From CAZUZD01 sp964624465 (lineage in GTDB: Bacteria; Planctomycetota; Planctomycetia; Isosphaerales; Isosphaeraceae), in the NCBI GenBank assembly GCA_964624465.1, contig CAZUZD010000002.1:1-64000 (forward strand): 64,000 bases of DNA, given 5' to 3'. Positions 37,501-46,257 of this stretch are shown piece after piece. Each line of letters opens with the position of its first letter. Within the stretch, counting starts at the first letter, position 1. The notes beneath the pieces were generated by a model, which was given only the letters and a program-made list of their open reading frames with translations, did no database searches and was not told the DNA's origin. The position numbers were made by a program, and so were the translations under genes.

Positions 37501-38033
37501 AAGCCGCCGGCCGTCGCAACGACCCCGGCGTCCGGGATCGCCTGAAGCGCTACGAGGCCACCCGGCCGCAGGACGACCCGACGGCCCCCTACCGCGAGGC
37601 CCTGGTGGGCGGCGACGCCCGCCGCGGCGAGCAGATCTTCAAGCAGAAGACCGAGGTCTACTGCCTGCGCTGCCACAAGGTTGGCGGCGAGGGGGGTGAG
37701 GTCGGGCCCGATCTCACCGACCTCGGCAGCAAGAAGGATCGGGCCTACATCCTGGGCTCGATCGTGAACCCGAACCAGGCGATCGCCGAGGGGTTCGAGA
37801 CGACCGTCGTGGCCACCAGCGACGGTCGTCTGATCGCCGGCGTGCTCAAGGCTGAGGATGACACGACCCTGAAGCTGATGACCGCCGAGGCCAAGCTCAT
37901 CGAGGTCCCCAAGGCCGACATCGACGAGCGCCGCCGCGGCGACTCGGCCATGCCGGCCGACCTGATCCAGAAGCTCACCAGGCCCGAGCTGCGGGACCTG
38001 GTCGAGTACCTGGCTCGCGGCGGCAAGGGCTGA
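34575..38033 (+). CDS. Secreted PVC-type dehydrogenase/cytochrome c protein with HEAT repeats
   Basis: A 1152-residue exported protein of the type common in Planctomycetes and Verrucomicrobia. It starts with a Sec signal peptide (basic start, hydrophobic core about residues 10-30), then a six-bladed beta-propeller of the sugar-dehydrogenase/PVC type (~70-480, with YVVETFRHHQGVTD and repeated D-x-D-G-D-G-K-A-D calcium-like loops), a long HEAT-repeat solenoid (~490-1000) and a C-terminal cytochrome c domain with YCLRCHK near residue 1030 and a late PVC tail. The heme supports electron transfer, the propeller probably oxidises a sugar. The substrate is unknown. No operon partner on the same strand. 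Confidence 0.9.
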   Translation: MPRPTPYAARLLAAMLPAAALVSIAPAAPDDPPAAHPVTADHKSPNGFIPRIEAASDEGEQAIARFKVPEGLNLSLFAAEPLLANPVAFAIDPQGKFYVVETFRHHQGVTDTRGHMNWLDDDLAIRTIPERVAMYRKYLGEQGVQDYSQADDRIRLVEDTDGDGKADKATVFADGFTSPETGLGAGVLPVGNDVWYTCIPDLWRLRDTNGDGKADERQSVATGFGLHVGFLGHDLHGLIVGPDGRLYFSLGDRGLNVTTFDGRKLSNPDSGAILRCDLDGRNLEIFANGLRNPQELAFDEQGNLFTVDNNSDSGDKARLVHLVEGGDSGWRIGWQFIERPNARGPWNSEKMWEPRNDAQPAFLLPPLVNLSDGPSGLAYNPGTALRASERGQFFLADFRGTAGSSGIRTFSVKPSGASYVLADQEQFVWGMAVTDVGFGPDGALYATDWVNGWDKPAKGRIYRLADPGDDPARTATAAYLKEGMSGRPMAELFALLDHDDMRVRQAAQFELVARVRDELSRPRADGTRTSPTGKALWVAALGQTRTADGAAGAEPIRVRRHAIWALGQLARGRRNALVGYPKLLADADPEVRRQAARVLGDLIANDRTQSNPTEALQALTKALTDEDATVRFEAAQALGKLGRREAIAPLAAMLEANADADAYLRHAGVMGLAGTRDADGIAKLGTSPSAAVRMGALLALRRIGSPKVAQFLKDADPKLVVEAARAINDVPITDATDTLARLELPGDATAALARRVLNANIRLGGPAAANRLAALAANPTLDERVRAEAIDALATWAKPQGRDRVVGLWRPIAERPATDAIAALQPKLDGLLASDDEPIRRAALQAVGRLGLKGVGPKVAELARTGALPLATRVDALKALDATNDPALSEVVKGALADDNGVYRAEGLRILAKLDPAVALPALETVVGNGETVEKQLAFSTLGNLKGAGADALLATWLDRLSAGEVPAEVHLDLLEAAGRRNDPGVRDRLKRYEATRPQDDPTAPYREALVGGDARRGEQIFKQKTEVYCLRCHKVGGEGGEVGPDLTDLGSKKDRAYILGSIVNPNQAIAEGFETTVVATSDGRLIAGVLKAEDDTTLKLMTAEAKLIEVPKADIDERRRGDSAMPADLIQKLTRPELRDLVEYLARGGKG

Positions 38034-38191
38034 GCCACTCGATCGCCGGGCGGTTCAATCCCCCCGGCGCGATCTCCGACTCCCCGACGGGCGATCCCGG
38101 CGGCCGGCCTTCCGGGTCGATCGCCAGGGTCGCCCGTTTCATTGGCCCTGGGATCGATCGTTGCACCGGCGGGCGGCCGGCCCCGGCCGGT

Positions 38192-38575
38192 TCAGAGGTC
38201 ACGGGCCTGGAGGTGGAACCGACGGCCCAGGGCGGCGGCCGCCTCGAGCACGGTCGCGACCGAGGACATCGAGACGATGCGCCGGTCCAGGGCCTCGGCG
38301 CTGATTCCGTAAGGGTTCTGCCCAGAGGCCCGCCACCGACCGTACAGTTCCAGGAGACCGCGCACCGTGTGGAGCCCCTGCTCGGCCGGGAACCAGCGCG
38401 GGCGTTCGAACGGAGCGAAGGTGAACGCGTCGAGCGGCTCCAGGCCCAGCGACTCGGCGTGTTCGTTGGAGTAGTGCATCGAGAAGGCGACCGGATCGAT
38501 CGCCTTGAGATGATCCAGGCCGGGCACCGGCTCATCGAGCCGCACGAACAGCCGCTCCATCCGGAAGTTGGCCAT
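38192..38575 (-). CDS. Hypothetical protein downstream of maf
   Basis: A 127-residue protein without a recognised domain or signal. It is rich in aromatic and acidic/basic residues (MERLFVRLDEPVPGLDHLKAI, FAPFERPRWFPAEQGLHTV), ends in an Ala-rich helix and looks like a soluble globular protein. The start ATG at 38575 lies 23 bp after the maf stop, so it belongs to the maf transcript. The stop is convergent with the large cytochrome gene, 158 bp away. Function unknown. Confidence 0.7.
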   Translation of the reverse strand: MANFRMERLFVRLDEPVPGLDHLKAIDPVAFSMHYSNEHAESLGLEPLDAFTFAPFERPRWFPAEQGLHTVRGLLELYGRWRASGQNPYGISAEALDRRIVSMSSVATVLEAAAALGRRFHLQARDL

Positions 38576-38598
38576 CACCGGGCACTCGCACCAGGGCC

Positions 38599-39210
38599 TC
38601 AGGGGATCGCGTACCCGAACCGACGGAGGATGCGTGCCAGGGCGAGCATCGGCAGTCCCGTGATGGCGGTCTGGTCGGCCGACTCGATCGCGTCGAACAG
38701 GGCGATGCCCAGGCACTCGATCTTGTACGAGCCGGCGCAGTCGACCGGATCGTCGGCGGCGACGTAGCGCTCGATCTCGGATCGCTCGAGGTCCCGGACG
38801 TGGAGGCGGGTCACGTCGGTGTGCTCGACCGCCTGGTCGGGCCTGGCGACGCAGAGCGTGGTGATCAGCTCGTGGGTCCGGCCCGCCATCCGTTCGAGCT
38901 GCGCGATGGCGCCGGCCGCCGTCCCCGGCTTGCCGAGGATCGCGCCATCGAGCGCGACGAGCTGATCGCCCCCGATCACCACGGTCGATCGCTGCGATCC
39001 CGTGGCCAACCGGCGGGCGAGCACCGCCTGGGCCTTGGCGCGGGCCAGATGCCTTGCCAGCTCGACGGGGGCCAGCCCGAGGGCCTTGGCCGCGTTCTCG
39101 TCGACCTCGGGGGCCTCGCAGGTGAAGGGCAGGCCGAGGCGGGCGAGCAGGTCGCGCCGGTAGCGCGACGTGCTCGCCAGGATCAGGTCGGCGGAGGCGG
39201 CCGGGCTCAT
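38599..39210 (-). CDS. maf: Maf-family nucleoside triphosphate pyrophosphatase
   Basis: A 203-residue protein that hydrolyses non-canonical nucleoside triphosphates (dTTP/UTP-type or m7GTP-type) to monophosphates. The N-terminal LILASTSRYRRDLLARLG, central VVIGGDQLVALDG and the GSYKIECLG loop are typical; the last is the m7GTP/dTTP-type region (AGGYxIQGxG in the classical group is here AGSYKIECLGIA). Middle gene of a three-gene unit: 4 bp after the hypothetical gene ending at 39215 and 23 bp before the next. Confidence 0.9.
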   Translation of the reverse strand: MSPAASADLILASTSRYRRDLLARLGLPFTCEAPEVDENAAKALGLAPVELARHLARAKAQAVLARRLATGSQRSTVVIGGDQLVALDGAILGKPGTAAGAIAQLERMAGRTHELITTLCVARPDQAVEHTDVTRLHVRDLERSEIERYVAADDPVDCAGSYKIECLGIALFDAIESADQTAITGLPMLALARILRRFGYAIP

Positions 39211-39214
39211 CGCA

Positions 39215-39778
39215 TCAGGCCTCGGTGCCGACGAGCAGGTCGCTCTCGACGGTGCCGAACTCGCTCACCTCGAGGGAGTCGGCGGGCACCGGGATGTCCT
39301 CCTCCTCGGAGAGGCGGTTCTGGGTCGGGTCGGGCATTCCGACCGGCCAGATGTGGAACCCGCCGCGGAGCGGGGGCACGTCGATGGTCCAGAGGCCCCA
39401 GATGCCTCGGCCCTCGTTGTAGCCCTCGTACGAGACGTCGTGCTTGCCGACGTAACGCTTGGCGCAGCGGCAGGTGCCGTCCTGGGTGCTGTAGCGGCCG
39501 GTGATGGCGAACGGGCCCACCCAGTCGCGGCCGGCGCCGGTGATCGTGCCCGAGCGGAACGTGAGGTTCAGCTCCATCCAGTGGCGTCCCGACCCGAGCT
39601 TCTGGAGGAAGAAGCCGGTCCAGGGGCCGGAAGGGAACCGGTCGTCCGCCTCGACGTCGGGCGGCGGCGGCACCTCGTCCTCCTTCTCGGCCCGGCCCGG
39701 ACGCGGGCGGCGCGTCGGCGTCTCGGCGTCGTCGGGGGTCTCGTCGGGAACGTGCGGGTCGGCGTCGTGCGGGTTCAT
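39215..39778 (-). CDS. Protein with disordered N-terminus and small beta domain, unknown function
   Basis: A 187-residue protein. The first ~60 residues are Asp/Pro/Arg-rich and probably disordered. Residues ~66-150 hold a compact domain with a regular pattern of Gly and aromatic residues (GPFAITGRYSTQDGTCRC, KRYVGKHDVSYEGYNEGRGI), likely a small all-beta fold with two Cys that could bind metal. No family recognised with confidence. ATG 39778 (MNPHDADPHV) is preferred to a longer, basic frame. It starts the maf operon; a candidate promoter lies at 39913-39940. Confidence 0.68.
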   Translation of the reverse strand: MNPHDADPHVPDETPDDAETPTRRPRPGRAEKEDEVPPPPDVEADDRFPSGPWTGFFLQKLGSGRHWMELNLTFRSGTITGAGRDWVGPFAITGRYSTQDGTCRCAKRYVGKHDVSYEGYNEGRGIWGLWTIDVPPLRGGFHIWPVGMPDPTQNRLSEEEDIPVPADSLEVSEFGTVESDLLVGTEA

Positions 39779-39912
39779 CGAGGTCTCCAGCCCGGGGCCG
39801 TCGGGCCGTCCGGCGCGTTGCGGCGCAGGCAAACACCCCCGGTCGCGGTCCGTCGTGGCGCGGGGGCGTGGCGATGGCGGTTGAGTCGTGCGGTCCGTGC
39901 GGGGGTCAGTTC

Positions 39913-39940
39913 ATGGTAGCGCCATGCTTGCGGATCTCAA
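39913..39940 (-). promoter_or_regulatory. Candidate promoter of the maf operon
   Basis: Minus strand TTGAGA (39935-39940), 16-nt spacer, TACCAT (39913-39918). Each hexamer matches at 4 to 5 of 6. The -35 overlaps the last codons of the upstream cytochrome gene. Leader about 130 nt. Confidence 0.4.
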
Positions 39941-42792
39941 CGGCCTTTTTCCGGCGAACCGGACGATTTCTCGGCCGTGGGCCCGGCGGCGGCCTTCGGG
40001 TCGCCCAGGTAGGCCAGCAGGTCGCGGAACTCGGCGGCCGTCATGAGCCGGTCGAGGCCCTCGGGCATGATCGAGACCGGCACCGGCTGGCGGGCCTCGA
40101 TGTCTCGGGGATGGACCACGAACGTCTTGCCGTCGGCACCGGCGAACTGGATGCCGCCGTCCCCCTGTTCAACCAGGAACAGGCCGTTGACCACCGTGCC
40201 GTCGGTGCGGGCGAGCTGGAACGTCGTGAACTGCGGGGCGATCTCGGCGCTCGGCTGCACGATCGACCGGACGAGTCGATCCCGGTCGCCCGAGCGTCCG
40301 ATACCGGTCAGGTCGGGCCCGATCCGGCTGCCGCGGCCGTCCACCTGATGGCAGCGGTAGCAGCCCGGCCCCTTCGGATTGAAGAAGACGCGGGCCCCCT
40401 CCGCCGGGTCGCCCGCGCCCGGCGACGGGACGGCCGCCGCCGCGCCATCGAGGCCGAGCAGGCTGGCCAGCTCGGGAGCCAGCGCCGATCGGGTCGCCGG
40501 TGGAACCGAGGCGCCCCGGAGCGACCGGGCCGCCTGACGCCGCAGCGCGGGCTCGGCATCGGTCAGGAGCGGGATCAGGAGCTCCGGCCGATCGGCGGCC
40601 GGCGTGGCCAGGCCGGCGATCGCCTCGGCCCGCAGGCCGAGCGGCAGCGTGGCGTCGCCGGCGATCGCCGCCAGCCGGGCCGGCTCGATGGCATCGCCAC
40701 GGTCCAGGAGCGCCGCCAGGGCCTCGCGGCGCAGGGCGGGATCGCGCTCGCCCAGCAGGCCGCGCAGCGTCTCGCGGGCCTCGGCCGAATCGTCCCCGCC
40801 GAGGCCCCGGGTCGCCAGCCGTCGCAGGGCGGCCGACCGGGCGGGATCGCCGGCCAGCTCGCGGAGGAGGTTGCCGTCGGCTCGCCCCTGGTCCAACGCG
40901 GTCGTCTGCCCGTCGAGGGCGGCCCGCGCCGCCAAGTACGAGCGCAGGAGGGCGTCGGTCGAAGGCTCGTGGCTCACGGCCCGCTCCAGCCCGTCGCGGA
41001 ACTCCGCCAGCCGCGACTCGGCCACCCACTGCACGGCCGCCTGCCGTACGACCGGGTCGGCATCATCGAGGAATGTGGCCACCAGCGCCCGGGCCTCGGG
41101 CGTGTCCCGATCCCGCTCGATCAGCAAGGCCGCCAGCCGCTCGGGCACGGCGGGCGACCGCGCCAGCGTGGCGAGCTGCAGCTCCTCGATCGTCCGGGCC
41201 AGTGCCGACCGGGCTGCCTGCCGCACGAAGGCGTCGGGGTCGGCCAGCGCCGCGCGGAGCACGGACGCGGTCGGTGGGCCGCCCAGCCGTCGCAGGGCCT
41301 CGGCCCGCACCGGGGCCGGCTGGTCGGCCGCGGCGAGCGCGGCCAGGTCGGCGGATCCCTCGGGGATCAGGCGGACCGCCAGGGCCCGGACCAGCGGATC
41401 GGGGTCGGTCCTGGCGGACCGGATGGCGGCGCGAGCGTCGTCGGTCCGCGCCAAGGCCAGCGCCTCCAGGGCCAGTGCCCGCACGGCCGGGGCCACGGTG
41501 CGATCGGCGAGGGCGGCGGCCAGGGTCTGGCGGCCCTCAGGCGTGGTCGTCAGCGTGCGCGCGGCCTGCTCGCGAATCGCCCGGTCGAGGTGCCGCAGTG
41601 CCGGCGCCGGATCACCGACCGCGGTGCGCACGGGGGGACTGGTCGGCCGGATTCGCCAGAGCCGGCCCTGGCCGTGCACGTTGTACGAGCGGTCGACCCA
41701 GTCGGTCACGAACATCGAGCCGTCGGGCGCCACGGCGATCCCGACCGGGCGGAACCGGTCGTCGCCGGTCGCGATCGCGGCGCGGGCGCCCCGGGTGGAG
41801 GCGCCGGCCGGTTCGAGCTGGAAGCGGTCGATCCGGTGATCGCCCCACGAGGTGGAGAGGATCGAGCCGCGCAGCTCGGGCAGGGCATCCGATCCGTACC
41901 AGACGACGCCCGAGGGGGCCTCGCCCGTGCCCGCGACCATCGGGAGCGTGCCCGGCAGCTCGCCGTCCCAGGCCGTGAACGGGTGGAGACCCTTGCGGCC
42001 ATTGCGGAAGCGGTAGCCATAGTCTCCCCCCTCGACGACGTGCAGCAGCCGGCAGGGCGGCCGCGAGTCGGGGTCGTTGTCCACGACGAACAGGCGTCCG
42101 AACGGGTCGAGGGTCAGGTGGAACGGGTTCCAGAATCCGGTCGCGAACCGGGTCAGGCCCGTACCGTCGGGCTGGATGCGGAAGACGTTGCCGCCCTCGC
42201 CGCCGCCCTTCAGGGCCGTGCCATCCTTGCCGGTGAGTGTGTAGCCCTCGCCCAGATTCTCCCCCATCCCGAAATAGATCGTGCCGTCGAAGGCCACGGC
42301 GAAGCCGGAGAGGCCGTTGTGCGGGTAGTCCCCCTTCGTGTCGAGCTTCGCCAGGACCTCGGGCTCGCCGGCGGCGGTGCCGTCGGCGGCCAGCGTGAGC
42401 CGGAAGACCTGCATGCGGGTGACCACCAGCAGGCGACCGTCGGCCTCGAAGGCGAGGTTCATCGTGTGGCGGGTGCCCTCGAAGACGACCCGGGGAGCGT
42501 CGAACTGCCCGTCACCGTCGGGGTCCTCGAAGAGCCTGATCCGGTCCGACTTCGGCCCGGTGTAGCCTTCCGGCGGGAAGTGGGTGTGGCTCTCGATCAC
42601 GAACACGCGGCCCTGACGGTCGACGGCCACGCCGGTCGGCGTCACGAGCGCGGGTTGCTCGGCGATCAGGTCGAGGGTCAGGCCGGGGAGCTGTGGCGTC
42701 GGAGGGGGATCACCGCCGGGCCGGGCGGCGGGGCCGGTCTGGAGGCCAAGGGCCAGGGTCATCGCTAGGGCGAGAGAGATGAGCGTGCTCAT
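39937..42792 (-). CDS. Secreted PVC-type cytochrome c/dehydrogenase with HEAT repeats
   Basis: A 951-residue exported protein built like the one at 34575: Sec signal peptide (STLISLALAMTLALGL), beta-propeller (~40-400, starting FVIESHTHFPPEGYTG), a HEAT-repeat region (~410-800) and a C-terminal cytochrome c domain with GCYRCHQ near residue 814 and a C-terminal PVC tail. The propeller start differs from the 34575 protein (no calcium-like D-x-D repeats early), so the two are paralogues of a domain architecture, not a recent duplication. Function: probable periplasmic dehydrogenase handing electrons to c-type heme. Confidence 0.9.
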   Translation of the reverse strand: MSTLISLALAMTLALGLQTGPAARPGGDPPPTPQLPGLTLDLIAEQPALVTPTGVAVDRQGRVFVIESHTHFPPEGYTGPKSDRIRLFEDPDGDGQFDAPRVVFEGTRHTMNLAFEADGRLLVVTRMQVFRLTLAADGTAAGEPEVLAKLDTKGDYPHNGLSGFAVAFDGTIYFGMGENLGEGYTLTGKDGTALKGGGEGGNVFRIQPDGTGLTRFATGFWNPFHLTLDPFGRLFVVDNDPDSRPPCRLLHVVEGGDYGYRFRNGRKGLHPFTAWDGELPGTLPMVAGTGEAPSGVVWYGSDALPELRGSILSTSWGDHRIDRFQLEPAGASTRGARAAIATGDDRFRPVGIAVAPDGSMFVTDWVDRSYNVHGQGRLWRIRPTSPPVRTAVGDPAPALRHLDRAIREQAARTLTTTPEGRQTLAAALADRTVAPAVRALALEALALARTDDARAAIRSARTDPDPLVRALAVRLIPEGSADLAALAAADQPAPVRAEALRRLGGPPTASVLRAALADPDAFVRQAARSALARTIEELQLATLARSPAVPERLAALLIERDRDTPEARALVATFLDDADPVVRQAAVQWVAESRLAEFRDGLERAVSHEPSTDALLRSYLAARAALDGQTTALDQGRADGNLLRELAGDPARSAALRRLATRGLGGDDSAEARETLRGLLGERDPALRREALAALLDRGDAIEPARLAAIAGDATLPLGLRAEAIAGLATPAADRPELLIPLLTDAEPALRRQAARSLRGASVPPATRSALAPELASLLGLDGAAAAVPSPGAGDPAEGARVFFNPKGPGCYRCHQVDGRGSRIGPDLTGIGRSGDRDRLVRSIVQPSAEIAPQFTTFQLARTDGTVVNGLFLVEQGDGGIQFAGADGKTFVVHPRDIEARQPVPVSIMPEGLDRLMTAAEFRDLLAYLGDPKAAAGPTAEKSSGSPEKGR

Positions 42793-42858
42793 GAGGTCGC
42801 GATCCTGTCCGGGCGGGTGAGGCGGGAGAGGGGCCGGCCCGGGCGACCGGCGCGACGC

Positions 42859-44199
42859 CTAGCTTAGCCCGGCCCCGGGAGGCCCCGCCACGCCACGGTC
42901 CCCGGGGGACACGCCTCCGAGCGATCGGCGTCGGGGGCCCTCGGGCTGGGTCAGCACCGCCGCCGCCAGGTGGCCACCGAAGCCCAGCGAGAGCTTCAGC
43001 GCCGCGCCGATCGGTCGAGACCGGGCGAGGAGGGGCGTGGCGTCGAGGTCGCACGCCGGGTCGGGGTCCGTCAGGTGCCGCGTCGGCGGGACGCACCCGT
43101 CGCGGAGCGACAGGCAGGCCACGGCCAGCTCGACGGCCCCCGCGGCGCCCAGCAGGTGCCCGAGCTGGGCCTTGCTGGCCGTCGCGGCGATCGACCCCGC
43201 GTGCGATCCCAGCGCTCGCCGCAGGGCCTGGCATTCCAGGGGGTCGTTGGGGCGTGTGCCCGTGCCGTGCAGGTTCACATGATCCAGGTCGCCCGGCGCC
43301 AGCCCCGCCGAGGCCAGGGCCCGGCCGATCAGATCGGCGAGCGGGCCGGGGTCCGGGTTCAGGTCGGTCAGGTGGTAGGCGTCGGCGCCCAGGGCCCCGC
43401 CGGCCAGGGTGGCGTAGGGGCGGATGCCCCTGGCCTCGGCGTGCGAGCCGCGCTCGAGGACGAGCACGGCCGCCCCCTCGCCGACCAGGAAGCCGCTGCG
43501 ACGGCGGTCGAGCGGCCGGAGGCTCTCGAGCGGGTCGGAGCCCTCGGGCGCCTCGGCCAGGGCCCGCATCCGCCGGAACGCCGCCAGCCAGAGCGGTTCG
43601 AGCGAGGCGTCGGCCGCGCCCACCACCGCCACGTCACACACGCCCCGGGCGATCCACCACGCCCCCTGCAGCGCGGCCACCAGGCCGGTGGCGCACGCCG
43701 CGACCGGGGCCGAGCACGGGCCACGGAGCCCGAAGCGACGGGCCACGGCGCGGGCGCCCGAACCCGGGCCGAGCGCCTCGAGCAGCGCCGCCAGGGCCGC
43801 AGCGTCCGGACCCGCGGGCGGCGGGTCGGCCCCACGATCGACGCCCAGGCCCTTGAGCCCTTCGAGCGCGGGCGTGCCCGGCTTGCTCAGGCCGACGAGC
43901 GTGGCGGCCCGGTCCGGGTCGAACCGGCCGGGCCCGAGGCCCGCGTCGTCCCAGGCCTCCTGCGCCGCCGACTCCAGCAGGCTCGCCAGGCCCGGTCGGG
44001 CGCCGCCCCGGAGCACCGGGTATCCGACCCAGGGGCCGTGGCCGCCGAGGGCGGAGCCGTCGAGGAGCCGGGCGCCCGAGGCGCCGGCGATCAGTCCGGC
44101 CCAGGTCGACTCGCGGTCGGGCCCGAGGCTGGTGACCAGGCCGATGCCGGTGATGTCGACCCGGACGCGGGGGCGTCGGTCCGCGCTGCCGGTGCCCAT
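42859..44199 (-). CDS. Beta-ketoacyl-ACP synthase family protein (FabF-like)
   Basis: A 446-residue thiolase-fold condensing enzyme. The catalytic triad is present: Cys169 in [12 protein letters not shown], His311 in [12 protein letters not shown] and His347 in [13 protein letters not shown] (with Lys343). It would extend acyl-ACP with malonyl-ACP. The N-terminal half has a Gly/Ala/Pro-rich stretch (about 105-150) and no close match to the housekeeping FabF; the late [18 protein letters not shown] segment is in line with FabF-like enzymes. ATG 44199 is preceded by GGAGGAA at 7 bases; a GTG at 44220 is possible. It follows bioB by 39 bp on the same strand, so a specialised role in pimeloyl or another acyl chain is possible. 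Confidence 0.85.
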   Translation of the reverse strand: MGTGSADRRPRVRVDITGIGLVTSLGPDRESTWAGLIAGASGARLLDGSALGGHGPWVGYPVLRGGARPGLASLLESAAQEAWDDAGLGPGRFDPDRAATLVGLSKPGTPALEGLKGLGVDRGADPPPAGPDAAALAALLEALGPGSGARAVARRFGLRGPCSAPVAACATGLVAALQGAWWIARGVCDVAVVGAADASLEPLWLAAFRRMRALAEAPEGSDPLESLRPLDRRRSGFLVGEGAAVLVLERGSHAEARGIRPYATLAGGALGADAYHLTDLNPDPGPLADLIGRALASAGLAPGDLDHVNLHGTGTRPNDPLECQALRRALGSHAGSIAATASKAQLGHLLGAAGAVELAVACLSLRDGCVPPTRHLTDPDPACDLDATPLLARSRPIGAALKLSLGFGGHLAAAVLTQPEGPRRRSLGGVSPGDRGVAGPPGAGLS

Positions 44200-44238
44200 G
44201 GGCGATGGTTCCTCCGCCACGGGCCGAGTCGGATCGAC

Positions 44239-45276
44239 TCAGCCGGGGCGGCAGCCCTCCGCGGTGCCGGGCGCGGCCGGCCGGGCAGTCAGGCCCAGGC
44301 GGGCGAACATCGCGGCGTCGCGGTCCTCGCCGGGGTTCGGCGTCGTGAGCAGCTTGTCGCCGGCGAAGATCGAGTTGGCGCCGGCCAGGAAGCACAGGGC
44401 CTGGTCCTGCTCGCTCATCGAGAGCCGGCCGGCGGAGAGCCGGACCATGGCGTTCGGGAACAGGATCCGCGCGGTGGCGATCATGCGGAGCATGTCCCAG
44501 ACCTCGACCTTCGGCTGGTCGGCCAGGGGCGTGCCCTCGACGGGCACCAGGGCGTTGATCGGCACCGACTCGGGCGGCTCGGGCAGGCTCGCCAGGGCGT
44601 GGAGCAGGCCGATGCGGTCGTCGTGCGTCTCGCCCAGGCCCAGGATGCCGCCGCAGCAGGCGCTGATGCCGGCGGACTGGACGTGGCCCAGGGTCTCCAG
44701 CCGGTCGTCGTAGGTGCGGGTGCTGATCACGTCGCCGTAGTGCTCGGGCGAGGTGTCCAGGTTGTGGTTGTAGGCGTCGAGGCCGGCCTCCTTGAGGCGC
44801 CTGGCCTGATCGGCGGTGAGCATGCCCAGCGTGCAGCAGACCTCCAGCCCACCGATCGCCTTGATGCCGCGGACCATCTCGAGGACCCGATCGAACTGCG
44901 GCCCGTCCTTGACCGACCGCCAGGCGGCCCCCATGCAGAACCGGGTGGCGCCGGTGTCCCTGGCGTGCTGGGCCGCGGCCAGCACCGAGTCGCAGCTCAT
45001 CAAAGCGTGCGCATCCACGCCCGTGTGGTAGCGGGCCGCCTGGGGGCAGTAGCCGCAATCCTCGGGGCAGCCGCCCGTCTTGACCGACAGGAGCACGCAG
45101 ACCTGCACCTCGCCAGGCCGGTGGTGTTCCCGGTGCACGGCACCGGCGCGGGCGACGAGGTTCAGCAGCGGCTCGTGGTAGATCGCCGCGATCGCATCCC
45201 GCGTCGGGACGCCGGGTCGGGGGGACGGCGTCACGGTGGTGGAGCAGTCGGACAGGGTCTCGGGCACGGCCGTCAT
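44239..45276 (-). CDS. bioB: Biotin synthase
   Basis: A 345-residue radical SAM enzyme inserting sulfur into dethiobiotin. The [4Fe-4S] motif is CPEDCGYC (Cys70, 74, 77); the conserved N-terminal [15 protein letters not shown], the [12 protein letters not shown] region, [12 protein letters not shown] and the C-terminal [24 protein letters not shown] are all in place. ATG 45276 is preceded by GAGGAG, and the longer reading is Arg/Pro-rich. bioF lies 6 kb away on the other strand; bioA and bioD are not in the window. Confidence 0.97.
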   Translation of the reverse strand: MTAVPETLSDCSTTVTPSPRPGVPTRDAIAAIYHEPLLNLVARAGAVHREHHRPGEVQVCVLLSVKTGGCPEDCGYCPQAARYHTGVDAHALMSCDSVLAAAQHARDTGATRFCMGAAWRSVKDGPQFDRVLEMVRGIKAIGGLEVCCTLGMLTADQARRLKEAGLDAYNHNLDTSPEHYGDVISTRTYDDRLETLGHVQSAGISACCGGILGLGETHDDRIGLLHALASLPEPPESVPINALVPVEGTPLADQPKVEVWDMLRMIATARILFPNAMVRLSAGRLSMSEQDQALCFLAGANSIFAGDKLLTTPNPGEDRDAAMFARLGLTARPAAPGTAEGCRPG

Positions 45277-45383
45277 GGCGGGCGGCTCCTCGAAGGCGAT
45301 CGATTCGGTCGGGAGACGGTGCGGCCGCGCGGCGACACGGGGTCCATCGGCCGCTCGGGACCGGGGGCGGGACACGGAGCCGA

Positions 45384-45632
45384 TCAGCTGGCGATGCGGC
45401 GCCTGGCCGACTTGCTGACGGCGAAGACCACCCCGGCAGCGATCAGGCCGGCCAGGAAGTAGCCGACGAACGGGTCGGCCTCCTCGACCTGCTCGGTGGG
45501 CGCCCCCTCGGTCCCGCCCGTGTTCTGGGCGCGAGCGATGCTCGGAAGCGGACCTGACCAGGCGGCCAGGATCAGAACGGCCAGGACCACGGGGGCGGAG
45601 AGCCGGCGGACCAGAGACTGGAGGATCGTCAT
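45384..45632 (-). CDS. Small membrane protein coupled to a putative nuclease
   Basis: An 82-residue protein: a signal-like hydrophobic segment ([18 protein letters not shown], about 12-29) ending in ARAQ, a possible cleavage site, then a short Gly/Glu/Thr-rich linker and a second hydrophobic helix ([18 protein letters not shown]) with a basic tail [10 protein letters not shown]. After cleavage it would be a ~45-residue single-pass protein with a cytoplasmic positive tail. Its start overlaps the stop of the HYExAFE gene by 4 bp (ATGA), so the two are co-translated. Function unknown. Confidence 0.65.
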   Translation of the reverse strand: MTILQSLVRRLSAPVVLAVLILAAWSGPLPSIARAQNTGGTEGAPTEQVEEADPFVGYFLAGLIAAGVVFAVSKSARRRIAS

Positions 45633-46216
45633 CGCGGGCGCTCCCGGATCGGGCGGGGACGGCGGGGAGAATCGGGGGAGATCGGCAACCATTCGCGGAG
45701 CGGTCGGACCCGGCGGCGGAACTCGGCCCGGGCCATGGCCACGGCCCGCCAGGCGGGGCCCCGTGACCGCAGGTGCTCGAGGTAGTCGTCGAGCGTCACG
45801 CCCCAGAACCGGTAAACCCGGCCCCGGAAGCCGAAGGCCCCCGGGTCGACGACCGCGCCCGCCGGCACCGGCGCGGCCATCGACGTCAGCAGCGGGACCG
45901 CCTCGGCATACGCGAAGGCCAGCACCGAGCGGAAGCCGGGCCCGAACAGGGTCTGCCAGCGGGCCAGGCCGTCCAGGTCGTCGGTCGTCACCCAGTTCTC
46001 CCAGGGTCGCCGGCCGAGGGCGTTCTTGCCCCGCTTGCCTTTGACCTCGACGACCAGGTTCGGACCCGCTTGAGGATACAGCAAAAAGTCGGGGTTTTTC
46101 ACCCCAACAGTCCCGGAAATCGCCCGCTTGGCCTCGTCGACCGCCACGCACGGCACCCGCAAGCTGCGGATGTACGCCTCGAACGCGGCCTCGTAGTGGT
46201 TGTGTCGGCGGGCCAT
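45629..46216 (-). CDS. HYExAFE family protein, putative PD-(D/E)XK nuclease
   Basis: A 195-residue protein with [11 protein letters not shown] near the N-terminus (His7 to Glu13), the mark of the HYExAFE group found in planctomycetes. From sequence alone the core also fits a PD-(D/E)XK nuclease: helix with Glu9/Glu13, then Pro42-Asp43 in KNPDFLLYP, 13 residues later Glu57-x-Lys59 in [11 protein letters not shown]. This Asp...Glu-x-Lys spacing and the following basic segment are typical of this nuclease fold. Residues ~75-150 contain [19 protein letters not shown] and [19 protein letters not shown]. The C-terminus is very basic. It sits between a 4-TM protein gene (41 bp upstream) and a small TM protein gene (4-bp overlap). 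Confidence 0.82.
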   Translation of the reverse strand: MARRHNHYEAAFEAYIRSLRVPCVAVDEAKRAISGTVGVKNPDFLLYPQAGPNLVVEVKGKRGKNALGRRPWENWVTTDDLDGLARWQTLFGPGFRSVLAFAYAEAVPLLTSMAAPVPAGAVVDPGAFGFRGRVYRFWGVTLDDYLEHLRSRGPAWRAVAMARAEFRRRVRPLREWLPISPDSPRRPRPIRERPR

Positions 46217-46257
46217 CGCTCGCTCCCCGGGCCCGGTCGCTCCCGGCTGCCTGCTGC

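Noticed and set aside
35484..37676. Minus-strand frame of 730 codons within the 34575 cytochrome gene
   Set aside because: Antisense shadow of the HEAT-repeat region; composition typical of reverse-complemented Ala/Leu-rich coding DNA.
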